Shown one piece after another: positions 49,401 to 58,971 of a stretch of DNA of 64,000 nucleotides. This DNA comes from Thelonectria olida (taxonomy: Eukaryota > Ascomycota > Sordariomycetes > Hypocreales > Nectriaceae): NCBI GenBank assembly GCA_020736575.1, contig JAGPYM010000004.1:1054001-1118000 (forward strand). Reading direction: 5' to 3'. The first letter of the stretch is position 1, and each line of letters starts with the position of its first letter. The notes under the pieces are model-generated. The model saw only the letters and a program-made list of their open reading frames with translations. It ran no database searches and had not been told where the DNA came from. The translations under genes and the position numbers were made by a program.

Positions 49401-51936
49401 GACGAGCCCAATTTGCAACAGCAGTTCGATGACGACAACGTAATCGAGCCGGTAGTCTACGCGCCGGTCATTCCCATGGTTCTTGTCAACGGTGCTGACG
49501 GTATTGGCACTGGTTGGAGCACTTCAATCCCCAACTATCATCCCATTGAAATCATCAAGAATATCAAGCGACGAATGGGCCGACTGGACGAAGATGATGG
49601 CGAGGAAAAGCCATTCGAGACCATGATCCCGTGGTTCCGTGGTTGGAAGGGATCGCCAGAACCGGCGGGACCTGATCGATACAAGTTCAATGGCATTGCC
49701 TACCGAAGCGAGTCGAACCCCAATGAGGTTATCATCACTGAGCTGCCGGTCCGGATGTGGACGGATGATTTCAAGGCCAGGCTTGAGAAAGTCATCAGCG
49801 GTGCCGATGGCCCGAGTTGGATCAAGGACTACAAAGAGTTCAACGATCACCAGAATGTCAACTTTGAGATCACGATTGATGAGAAGCACATGGGCAAGGT
49901 GATGGAGGAGGGCTTGCTTGAGCGTTTCAAATTGCTCAAGCAAGTGGCTACATCCAATCTTATTGCTTTCAACACTCGCGGGCAGATTCGCAAGTATGAG
50001 AAGGTTGAGGACATCTTGGAAGAGTACTACCAGTTTCGATTCGGCATGTACACGCTGCGGAAGGTTTGTATAAATCCAAAACATGTGCTACCACATTGTG
50101 ATACTAACTCTGGCTCAGAAACATTGGCTAGCGGTCTACCACAGCGATTACCGCAAGTGGAAGAATCAAGCTCGTTTCATCAAAGAGATCATCGACGGTG
50201 ACCTTGTAGTCGGCAGGAAGAAGAAGCAAATCCTTGTTGAGGAGCTTCGGGAGCGCGAGTACGAGGCTTTCCCTGCGCAAGGCAAGAAGAAAGCGAGTGA
50301 GGAGGGTGAAGTTGAAGAGGCAGATGACGCCGAGGCCAACGATGAGGGTGGTGCTCGCGACTACGACTACCTGCTTTCGGTAAGATGACCCTGAGCTGAT
50401 GCAGGCAACTTGAATGCTGACACACAAAAACAGATGCCCATTTGGTCGCTTACCGCTGAGCGACTTGAGAAGCTCAAGGATGCTATCGCCAAGAAGAAGA
50501 TTGAGCACGATGCTCTGCTTGCCTTGACTGAGAAAGATCTCTGGTGTGCTGACCTCGATGAGCTTGAGAAGGAGTGGGAGACGCAGATTGCACTTCAACA
50601 GGAGATCAAGACCAACATCCGCCGCCTAGGACGCCGCGTCTCCAAGAAGATAGGCGCTGGACGTGGCCGAAAGGCTAAGACGGGTGATGACGACTACGAG
50701 CCAGAGAAGAAGAGCCGTGGTAGGCCCAAAGCCGCCGCCGCCAAGGCTGCTGCTCCTGTTAAGGTCGAGACGAAGAGTGCTCAGAGATTTGCCGAAATGT
50801 TTGGTGGTGCGAAGTCCAAGGTCAAGGAGGAGAAAGATTTCGATGCTGTGGATCTGTCGGATCGCTTCTCAGACGATGACTTTGCGGCTTTGAGCAGAAG
50901 CAAACCAGCAGTGAAGGCGTCTGGGTCGCAGTCTCAGTCAGACGAACCGGCAGCAGCACCAACACGTACCAAGCGAGCTGCTGCATCGAAAGCGAGAACT
51001 ATAGTCGATGACGAGGACTCAGAGAGCGACGACGACTTTGCTGCCTTGGACAACCCAACAGCGAAGGTGTCTGAGCCGCAGTCTCAGTCAGACGAACCGA
51101 CACCACTGCCAAATCGTACGAAGCGAGCTGCTGCATCAAAAGCGAGAACTGTGTTTGATGACGAGGACGAAGAGAGCGACGATGACCAAATGCTCGGCGA
51201 TGTGGGTGCACTTGTCAAGGGCATCGATAAGCCGGCTGGCGAGTCGACAAGTGGCAGACTTAGCCTGTATGCCATGAGTCGACCTGATTCAAGCCATGGC
51301 GCCGGATCCAGCAGCCTTCCCAAGGCCAAGGCCAAATCAGCCAAGTCGTTTGACTTTGACAGCCCAGATGATACTAACTACGAGATGTTGGCCAAATCTT
51401 CGCCCCACAAGACGGCTACCAAGGGTGATCGAATCGACGACTTCCTGTCAGATGATGACGAACCGATCCCCGCGGCCAAGGCTGCAGCGCCCAAGACTAC
51501 GTCGCTCAGTGTAGCAGGTCTTGCAACCGTTAAGAAACCCAGAGGTCGCCCTGCTGGTGCGAAGGCCAAGGAGAAGGCTGAGGCAAAGCCCAAAGCGACC
51601 GCCAAGCCAAAGACGACCGCAAAGGCGGCTCCAAAAGCAGCTCCAAGGACGGCCAAATCGCTACTCAAGTCCAGCACTCTGTCTCCAGCGGCCAAGGCCT
51701 ACGCCGCTCGAAAGGCCGTGAAGAAATCCGCCCTGATGGAGGATTCGGATGAGGAAATGGAGGAACCCTCCTCACCCCCTCCCCGAGCAGCTGCCAGGGC
51801 TCGACCAGGTCGGGCAGCTGCTGCAAGACGGCCCATTATCATTGACGATGACGACTCATCAATGATGGATCAGCAAGATAACTCCAATAACTCCGAAAGC
51901 GAGGATCCATTTGAGGTGGATGATGATGAAGACTAG
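46454..51936 (+). CDS. TOP2: DNA topoisomerase II
   Basis: ATP-dependent type IIA topoisomerase that passes one duplex through another; essential for chromosome segregation. Exons 46454-46528, 46752-50063, 50119-50379 and 50434-51936 give 1716 residues. GHKL ATPase: DEIVVNAADNKQND and GRNGYGAKLCNVFS; the transducer QTK loop is SSQTKEQLT. Toprim: LTEGDSAKG (E555) and MADQDHDGSH (D632, D634). Catalytic tyrosine: SPRYIATRL, Y892. The coiled-coil region and DYDYLLSMPIWSLT follow. The C-terminal 500 residues are charged and disordered with Ala/Lys-rich tracts, acidic patches and a tandem duplication (about residues 1363-1414 and 1415-1466). Intron 1 is unusually long for this gene (223 bp). Exon 1 encodes MDLDLDSDNSDFSLGNESDG. 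Alternative starts upstream and inside intron 1 are discussed in the findings. Confidence 0.97.
50872..51183 (+). repeat. Intragenic tandem duplication in TOP2 C-terminal tail
   Basis: Two adjacent units of about 156 bp in frame. Unit 1 (50872-51027) encodes DDDFAAL...QSQSDEP...RTKRAAASKARTIVDDED; unit 2 (51028-51183) encodes DDDFAAL...QSQSDEP...RTKRAAASKARTVFDDED. The blocks share exact runs such as DDDFAAL, QSQSDEP, and TKRAAASKART with diverged linkers. Confidence 0.9.
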
Positions 51937-52498
51937 ATTTGTACACAGACGAAGAAGATTGAGTGGATAGTGCACGACACGCTTGTTCTCACGACGTTCC
52001 CCTACTTTGTTACTTTCTCGTTCTTTGTACTGCTATCCATTCCCCAGTATATTTTTTTGGGTGGGGGAATGGGAATACTAAGGTGGTTTTTGGAGGGAAG
52101 TGGAGGAAATATGATATAGCATCTGGGGATATGTTTGAGGCGTCGGAGGACGTGGCTCTTTGTTTTGAGACGGGGCTCTTATGATTGCAATTGATATCCA
52201 GAACAATACAATTTTGACTTGGGCAACCTCGACATTGCGGTATCGTCTATTCGTCGACCAAGTGTGGTTATCTCCGCCTTCCACTTCCACTTCCATGCTC
52301 TCATCCTTATCGATAAGCTTAGCGCGGGGTCGCTCATCCTCAGATTTGTAACCTCAACTCCAACTCCTGCCATTCATTTATCGCCACTCCTAACTTCCCT
52401 CCCCCAAACCGTCTTCACGACCCTTCGTGATATTTAGAGTACAAACCTTCCTCCTCTCGTTTAGCTTCTTCCTTTTCTTGTGTTACCGTTCCTTCACA
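51937..52498. other. Intergenic TOP2 to TAP42
   Basis: TOP2 3' UTR and TAP42 promoter with a CT-rich leader (cctcctctcgtttagcttcttcc). Nothing else was recognised. Confidence 0.45.
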
Positions 52499-53557
52499 AT
52501 GGCCTCCTCCGACGAACCCCAATCCGTCCGCTCCCTCTTCCAAGCCGCCCAGGACAAGCGCCACGCCCTAGAGAACACCTTCGAAGCAACCTCTCCCGCC
52601 TACCGCGACGACCTCGGCACCGCCCTCGCCATGTACGCCCGCGCCCGCGCCCAGATCGCTTCCCTCGGCATCTTCTCGCCCAACGAGGGCGCTGAGGACA
52701 TCGCAACCACAGACCTGCCCTACCTCCTCCTCGACTTCCACGTCGCAGAGCTCGTCCAGAAGACCCCCAATCTGAGCCCCGACCAGCGCGTCGACGTCGT
52801 CGCCGCCTCGCGCGCCGCGTACGAGCGCTTCCTCGCCCTCGTCGACGGATACGCCCTCGTCAAGGGCCCCTACGCTGCGCTGCTCGAGCGCTACCGCGAC
52901 GATCCCGGCCAGTTCTGCGTCGTCGCCACCAGCGACCCCGCCGCCCGCCGCGACGGCAAGATTGCAAACTTCAGGGCCGAGAAGCAGCTCAAGGACCGGC
53001 TGGAGACGCTGCGGCGCAACCCGCGGTACCTCGACCACGGTGATGAGGAGCTCGTGCGCGAGCTGCACCTCACACATGTCACCTTCTCCGTGCACCAGAC
53101 CTTCCAGGCGCTCGACTCGCTGAACCGCGAACTCGCCATCCTCGCGCAAGCCCCGCGACCGCTCGCGCCCTCGGCCGTCGATACGCCGCTGCCTAGCGAC
53201 GAATCGTCTCGTCTCGACCATCCCCTGCGGCGCCTCTCCTCGCTCACGGGCACCGGCGGGCCGCTGCTCTCGACAAAAGGCAAGCCGCTGCAACCGTTCA
53301 CGCTGCTCGGGTCGCGGGCGGACTTGGCGCGCGGCGTGTTCCGCCCGGGGCATAACCTGCCGACCATGACGATTGACGAGTACCTAGAGGAGGAGAAGCG
53401 GCGGGGCAACATCCTGCAGGGCGGGGTGGAGGAGAAGACAGTGGTGGATGAGGACGACATGGAAGCCGTGGACCGGGCCATGTACAAGGCCCGCGAGTGG
53501 GATGACTTTACAGACGATAACCGCAAGGGAGCGGGAAATACGCTCAACAGGGGATAG
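52499..53557 (+). CDS. TAP42: PP2A-associated protein Tap42/alpha4
   Basis: Binds the free catalytic subunits of PP2A, PP4 and PP6 and connects them to TOR signalling. An intronless 352-residue protein, starting at the ATG in CACAATGG. The helical N-terminal domain is recognisable (SLFQAAQDKRHALENT, then DLPYLLLDFHVAELVQK), followed by RDGKIANFRAEKQLKDRLETL, the signature basic helix of the TAP42 family. The C-terminal PTMTIDEYLEEEKRRGNILQGG and acidic VDEDDMEAVDRAMYKAREWDDFTDDNRKGAGNTLNRG are the most conserved family elements and are intact. Its partner PP2Ac is encoded at the left end of the window. Confidence 0.97.
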   Translation: MASSDEPQSVRSLFQAAQDKRHALENTFEATSPAYRDDLGTALAMYARARAQIASLGIFSPNEGAEDIATTDLPYLLLDFHVAELVQKTPNLSPDQRVDVVAASRAAYERFLALVDGYALVKGPYAALLERYRDDPGQFCVVATSDPAARRDGKIANFRAEKQLKDRLETLRRNPRYLDHGDEELVRELHLTHVTFSVHQTFQALDSLNRELAILAQAPRPLAPSAVDTPLPSDESSRLDHPLRRLSSLTGTGGPLLSTKGKPLQPFTLLGSRADLARGVFRPGHNLPTMTIDEYLEEEKRRGNILQGGVEEKTVVDEDDMEAVDRAMYKAREWDDFTDDNRKGAGNTLNRG

Positions 53558-53933
53558 CGAGGTCAACTGGGGAAAAGGAGAAGATGGAGAAGACGGAGAG
53601 ACGGTGTTGGTTAATATGGCACCTTGGCGAATACGGACATGGGAATGGCGTTCACGGGACATGGAAGCGTAGCAACAAGAGACAGATAAAAATAAAGAGG
53701 CGAAAGGGAGCCTTTTCAACAGTAGAGTAGGAGATGAAACATTGATTGATACCCAGGTTTGTATTTGTTCATTATTACCCTCATTATCCTAGGTACTAGT
53801 AGTCCATGTGTTGCTTTGACGTCATCTTTTGTTTCCAACATTTGCGTGCAGTATTTTTAAAACCCGAGGTCCTGTCATCATCATCCTGGTGTACATGTTT
53901 ACCCTTTCGCATGAGAAATCTATCAAACGCCCA
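53558..53933. other. Convergent 3' region TAP42 / 842-residue protein gene
   Basis: Shared 3' UTR region of two convergent genes, with T/A-rich tracts at 53740-53850. No further feature was seen. Confidence 0.45.
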
Positions 53934-56462
53934 TTACTGCTTTGAGTGATTCGCATCGACCATAACGACGCTATCACCACCATCGCTCTCTTCGTCCCAG
54001 AAATAGGACTCATTGTCATCTTCCGCTGCTTCACCTTCCCATGCCATGTCATTGTCGTCGTTAATAGACTGGGTCTCCGAGTCAGTCGTCTCAACAAGCT
54101 GGTTCACAGCGGACGCCATACTCTGGCCATCGACAGGCACATCGAATCTGGCTGTTTGATAGTCTGAAGCTCCGATGGTAAAGGTTTCTGAGACCACCGA
54201 CTCGTCTTCGGCGATGACTTGATCTGTGCGGTACACTGTCGAAATACTGTCATGGACGGCAATGGATTCGTCAATAGTGCTTCCTCGAAGTCTCAGCTCG
54301 GCCAGATCATCCATAATGGATCCGCAAACGCTCGAGGGCTGAGATGGAATGGTGAATCCTGTACGATATGAGGGTCCTGGCCCATTAGGACCCATCTCAG
54401 CGGGTGGGATCTGGGCCTCAAAGACGCCTCCTGTTCCATCGTCACACCCGCCAGCCCAAAGGGGCAAGAATTTCATCTCATCGTTATTGAGCGTGAGGAG
54501 CAGGTGGCGGGTGATGCTGAGCGGTGGCTCTATATCACGCCGCACCCACGACAAGCAGATAGGCTCCAGCGTCTTGCGGATGCTGTCTTCAAGCTTTGAT
54601 AGACTTGCGACAACATGCCGAACTTGGCGATAATGTAGGATAAAGCGAGCCGGAACATTTTCGTTGAAACAGGGTCTCCATTCCTCAGTATAGGCAAGCC
54701 CGGGAGTCTCGTTAATGACGTCCTGAAGAGCGGCTCTGGCTTCGTTGTTGAGCATATCGTATGACATTCCTTCAGAGTCAGGATGTTTGCTGAAGTTTTG
54801 AGAGAAAATTGCCGAATCCAATCTGGCTCCGAGCTCGTTGTATGTCATGGAGCACAGGAATAGCTGGATTGGATTCATCGTCTTCCTCAGAATAGTCAAC
54901 AGCTCAAAATCTTTGGGATCCGTATATGTTGCTCGGTCCTGATCGATGCTCTTGTACAAGGCATCTTTTAGATCAACAGACTGGTCAATAGTTATCCCGA
55001 CTGCGCTCATGATCTCGCAAGACAAAGCACTCATGAATACACGAAGCTTTCCAAGGGCGATCTTGGCATTCACGCCGGGGTGCACAGCAAGAAGCTGCTC
55101 GATGGCACGCAATCGGTTCCATTCTTCGAAATTCCAGTAGTCAAACACGTCCGGGTTCTCAAGTATCGACAGAGTCCCAGTGACGCGTTCCACAAGCGCC
55201 CGCGCAGAGTGTTGAACAAGGTTGCTCAGTTCGTCCGGCAAGTCTCCCTTCTTTCTTCCAAAGAAAGTAGTCTGGGTCGGCTCCTTGTTCGGCCGAGTGT
55301 CAGCCTCCTCAATGGCGAGCTCGTTCACCAGGATGCGAAAAGCAGATTGGGCGATCTCAGGAAGCTCCAACGCAAATGCAATTTGCAGCGCCTCCTCTGG
55401 CAACACCTCAATAAATCGAGTATTGTACCCATGCATGATCCATTGTGTGACTCGGTCTCTTATGACTGAGGTGCAGTCAAACATTTTGCTGAGTTTCGTC
55501 AGCGTCCAGATACGAGGCGCCGAGTCCAAGAGTGCAGGCTTTCCCTCAATGAGCATGAGGAGCCGGATGATGCCGTTTCGATGGCGGATTGGGCAGTAGT
55601 CGGAGATGCGTCGATATTCGGGTATGAGGTACAGGCCATCCTCCCCCCTCGCCTTGAATTGAAGGACCATTTCAGGGTCAAATGGAGGTCCTTTGGTAAA
55701 TTGCGGACCGTCGGGACCAGAGTCTTCAGAGTATGACACTTCTATCGTTGGTTCTCTAGCACAAGCGCAAACATCGTCATGGCCACAAACGAGCCAACGA
55801 TCAACTAGGTGAAGTATTGAGGAGCTCCACCACTTGATGATGCCCGGAGTTAGGGACAACTCTGTCATCTGGAAGACGAGCTCATCGCCCTCGGAAGGCG
55901 GGGTAAGGTCCAAGACGTATTTGATCTCATCGGGGAGTTTGTTGACAAGCTTGCGACGTCTCATGATTTTAAACTGATAGGTTGGGCCGAGCATCTCCTT
56001 GAACTTGGGAGAGTTGATCTTGAGGAGGTTCTCGGAGTGGACACGGAACTGCTGGGATTTGAAGGTGACACCATTGCAATCAGTCTGAACGGCTGGATAC
56101 TTCTTTGCTTCAGGATAATCGATGATGACTAGAGTGTCGCCCTCGTTGAGCTCAAAGGTGGTCGAATGCATACGGTACATCTCAAAGTTGCGGGTTGATT
56201 CGATCTCAGAGTTACACATGAGCTTTGGGGGCAACTTTTCTTCCATGCCGAGTGGTTTGTTGAAATGAATGCCAGCCCATCTTGAAAGTTCGCGTTTCGG
56301 TTCGATAACGGTCGATAACGGTCTTGTGGTATTAAAAGACCAACCGTGTGAGGATGAGCTACCAGCAGCATCATCGGTGTTTTGGGCATTCTCGGGCCAA
56401 GCGGCTTGGAAGGGCGGGATGTCGTCGAGACGAGTGTCCCAGGATGCATCTTCTGAATCCAT
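53934..56462 (-). CDS. Conserved fungal protein of unknown function (842 residues)
   Basis: A long intronless reading frame starting MDSEDASWDTRLDD. I do not recognise a defined enzyme family. A segment at about residues 100-160 (STTFELNEGDTLVIIDYPEAKKY...FRVHSENLLKINSPKFKEML) resembles the way fungal BTB/POZ-type proteins present a ligand-like fold (FRVHSxxLxxxSPxFxxML), so a divergent BTB domain is possible. Then come Cys-containing GHDDVCACARE, RHRNGIIRLLMLIEGKPALLD and a helical region with TLTKLSKMFDCTSVIRDRVTQWI. The C-terminal 150 residues are acidic and disordered (SDGGDSVVMVD). The uninterrupted frame and non-random codon use argue for a real protein. Confidence 0.82.
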   Translation of the reverse strand: MDSEDASWDTRLDDIPPFQAAWPENAQNTDDAAGSSSSHGWSFNTTRPLSTVIEPKRELSRWAGIHFNKPLGMEEKLPPKLMCNSEIESTRNFEMYRMHSTTFELNEGDTLVIIDYPEAKKYPAVQTDCNGVTFKSQQFRVHSENLLKINSPKFKEMLGPTYQFKIMRRRKLVNKLPDEIKYVLDLTPPSEGDELVFQMTELSLTPGIIKWWSSSILHLVDRWLVCGHDDVCACAREPTIEVSYSEDSGPDGPQFTKGPPFDPEMVLQFKARGEDGLYLIPEYRRISDYCPIRHRNGIIRLLMLIEGKPALLDSAPRIWTLTKLSKMFDCTSVIRDRVTQWIMHGYNTRFIEVLPEEALQIAFALELPEIAQSAFRILVNELAIEEADTRPNKEPTQTTFFGRKKGDLPDELSNLVQHSARALVERVTGTLSILENPDVFDYWNFEEWNRLRAIEQLLAVHPGVNAKIALGKLRVFMSALSCEIMSAVGITIDQSVDLKDALYKSIDQDRATYTDPKDFELLTILRKTMNPIQLFLCSMTYNELGARLDSAIFSQNFSKHPDSEGMSYDMLNNEARAALQDVINETPGLAYTEEWRPCFNENVPARFILHYRQVRHVVASLSKLEDSIRKTLEPICLSWVRRDIEPPLSITRHLLLTLNNDEMKFLPLWAGGCDDGTGGVFEAQIPPAEMGPNGPGPSYRTGFTIPSQPSSVCGSIMDDLAELRLRGSTIDESIAVHDSISTVYRTDQVIAEDESVVSETFTIGASDYQTARFDVPVDGQSMASAVNQLVETTDSETQSINDDNDMAWEGEAAEDDNESYFWDEESDGGDSVVMVDANHSKQ

Positions 56463-58238
56463 TCCAAGAGCTTAAGATGTGATGGGGTGCGTAATACTAT
56501 GTCTCCGATTCCTTGACTGTTGCTGGCAAAAACGTACGAGGCGTGAGGTGGTGAGAGGTGGTTGTGTGACGTTGCGGGTGGTGAGGGAGAGGTAAGACGG
56601 GGAAGATGAAGAAAGTAAAAGGATCAAGATGGCCGAGGTCGGTATTTTCCCCCGTCAGATAAAGGCGAACCACGCGTAGGCAATCAAGCGATGTAGCTTG
56701 GTATCGAAGTTTGCCTTGAGCTCACTGTTAGCCTTCAAGTGATTCAAGTGCATGCGACTGTGCCACGGTGATCATCAAGGCTGACTGACACCTGGCAGGC
56801 AGCAGTACAGGACAGGAGGAGTAGCAACTCGGTGGGGTGTTGGCCCTTGTTGAGTGGGAGCACCAGTAACAATATGCATGCAGGCCGCAGGGAGGCTGAG
56901 AATGTAACGGCAGCTGGCAAAGCCCCGATGAGCGACAGCCTAGATGATTGAGTGGTGGAAGCGTGGTGGGAGCAGAGGAGAAGATGGAAACATTCCTAAG
57001 CAAATATCCAAAGGGAAATCAATCAGTCGATTGATGCCTGGTGAGGCCACAGATTGAGGGTGGCTTCCACAGGCAGGTACAAAGTACGTAGATACTTATT
57101 TCCAGCCCTACTTCCTTGCATCCATGGTAGGCATGTCAGCCGGCAGGTGAGTCGCATCAGTCTCATTCCTAAAACGTCACGATACATGATACGCGAGACT
57201 GGGGAGGTAAGCTGCCCGTCGATGCCTCTTTTAAAGAAAGGCGCTTAGCGCTTTTTGATATGGTCCGTTTCCACTGACAAGTCACTGTATCTTAGCCTCA
57301 CTTGTTTCCTGTTTGATAGTGAGATCCCTACCACGACTTACATGGACAAAGGTGAATTCGCATATGGAAGAGGTACTTTGGGCAGCGGAGGAAACAAGGT
57401 GGGGCGTGATGACTATGCGCCAGTCCAATGAGAGCTGGTTCATCATCTCGTGGGCAGGAAAGGGTCAGATTGGTTGCTGTACGAAGAGACGATGGTCTAA
57501 TTGTATTCGATGCCTCACTGCTTTGACTGCCTAAGGAACGTCACGACTCCGGAGACTTTCTGTTCGCACCAACATCATCTCCACCTCGTTCGTCACCTTA
57601 TTAATTAGCTGCTCCAGCAAAGAAAGTTGTTCATTCGGAAATCCAACGAGGCGCTAACATTGCTCCAATCACATCAATTGACCTCTCCAACCCAGCTCAA
57701 GCACAGCTCAACAGATCCCCGCGTCTCGCCTCCAGTGTCGCGTGACATGCGAAATGCTCTCTCACTGCAGTCAAATGTCATGAATAGATACCAAATCATA
57801 GTTATACTCTGCAGTAGCCACCGTAACCACCTCCAACACCACGCCACTAGCTCACAACTTCACCTGTCACCGCCCATCTGTCAACCCCAACAATCTTCCC
57901 CCGCCTTTGCCACCTCTTCCCGTCCGAGTCCAAGCTTCGAAACTACCGGTAGTGCGGAGGAGGGGGAGCTTCACCGAGGCAGTACTCAGCCTGGCACAGT
58001 AATGATGTCGTAGTCTCGGGCGGAGGGGCCTGCGAATGGCGTGTCGCTTTACCTAATTGAGTTCTCGGGGAGTTTGGCAGCGAACGTTTATCTATCAACC
58101 CCAACCCAGCTCATTCCAGTCGTCGCCTTTGTATTCGTCATCCCTCTTAACTCCCCGCCATCCCCTTCGTTGATAATCTAGGGCACGCACCTTGACTACC
58201 TTGGCCTTCTTGATATCTGCTCACTTCCACATCAAACA
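56463..58238. other. 1.8 kb intergenic region
   Basis: Divergent upstream regions of the 842-residue protein gene and the microprotein gene. C/T-rich sequence from about 57830 to 58238 suggests a leader for the latter. No other gene is supported. Confidence 0.45.
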
Positions 58239-58503
58239 ATGACACCAACCAAACCCACCGTCTCACCCATCCAAGCTCGACCCTTCCTGTAAGTCAGTCC
58301 CATCCACCCACAGCTCTCCAGCTCTCAATTGACCTTTCCCGAGCCGTCACAAAGGCCTCGTCGCCCTCGCCGCCGCCGCAACCGCAACCGCCGTCGCATT
58401 CAAGTATCAGGCCGCCGCCATGAACCACAACGACGTCGAGCAGCGCACACGAAAGGCTCCCTACGGATATGTCTCGGTCGATCGTAGCGGCGGCGGCATC
58501 TAA
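58239..58503 (+). CDS. Small single-span membrane protein (about 69 residues)
   Basis: Two short exons, 58239-58288 and 58344-58503 (proposed). Exon 1 reads MTPTKPTVSPIQARPF; exon 2 contains LVALAAAATATAVAFKYQ (one hydrophobic helix) and ends KAPYGYVSVDRSGGGI. The YGYVSVDRSGGG tail and the N-terminal SPIxARPF pattern look like a small conserved fungal protein, perhaps of the mitochondrial or ER membrane; I recall the pattern but not a name. The donor (CT/GTAAGT) is clear. The acceptor is less certain: the only AG that keeps the helix frame is GAG at 58341-58343, giving PFLRHKGLVALA. Function unknown. Confidence 0.55.
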
Positions 58504-58971
58504 GAGGGGGTTTTTCGTTTGGACCATATGCGAAACTACATCTAGCATCGCATGGAAGAGCGAGAGAGGTATTCAATTGCACGTTTGAAGACGAGTCGAG
58601 ACATGACATTACACAGTTGCATGGATAACGGAATGATACCAGAGATGAAATTGCCCGACAGCGTCTCCATAGATTGGAGGCTTCGAGGCAGATGCAAGTA
58701 TACATATACAGAACACACTAGGACTTAATGCTTACAGTTCGGGTCGCCGTTGCTTCTATTCGAACAATTACACCCGCAATCGCTTCAGAGACCTTTTCTC
58801 TCCTCCCGTGTCGAACAGCTTCGAGTTTCCATGACCCAGATAGCTTCAAACCAAACCTAGACAGGGGCCAAATGATGCCACTAAACGCCCAGCCAATAGG
58901 CTGAAGAGAACACACAAAACACACGCGCACACCTCTTGACACCGGCCAACTCCCCCTTCCAGGTTTCCTTT
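58504..58971. other. Convergent 3' region, microprotein / Yvc1-like gene
   Basis: 3' flanks of two convergent genes. No additional feature was recognised. Confidence 0.4.
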
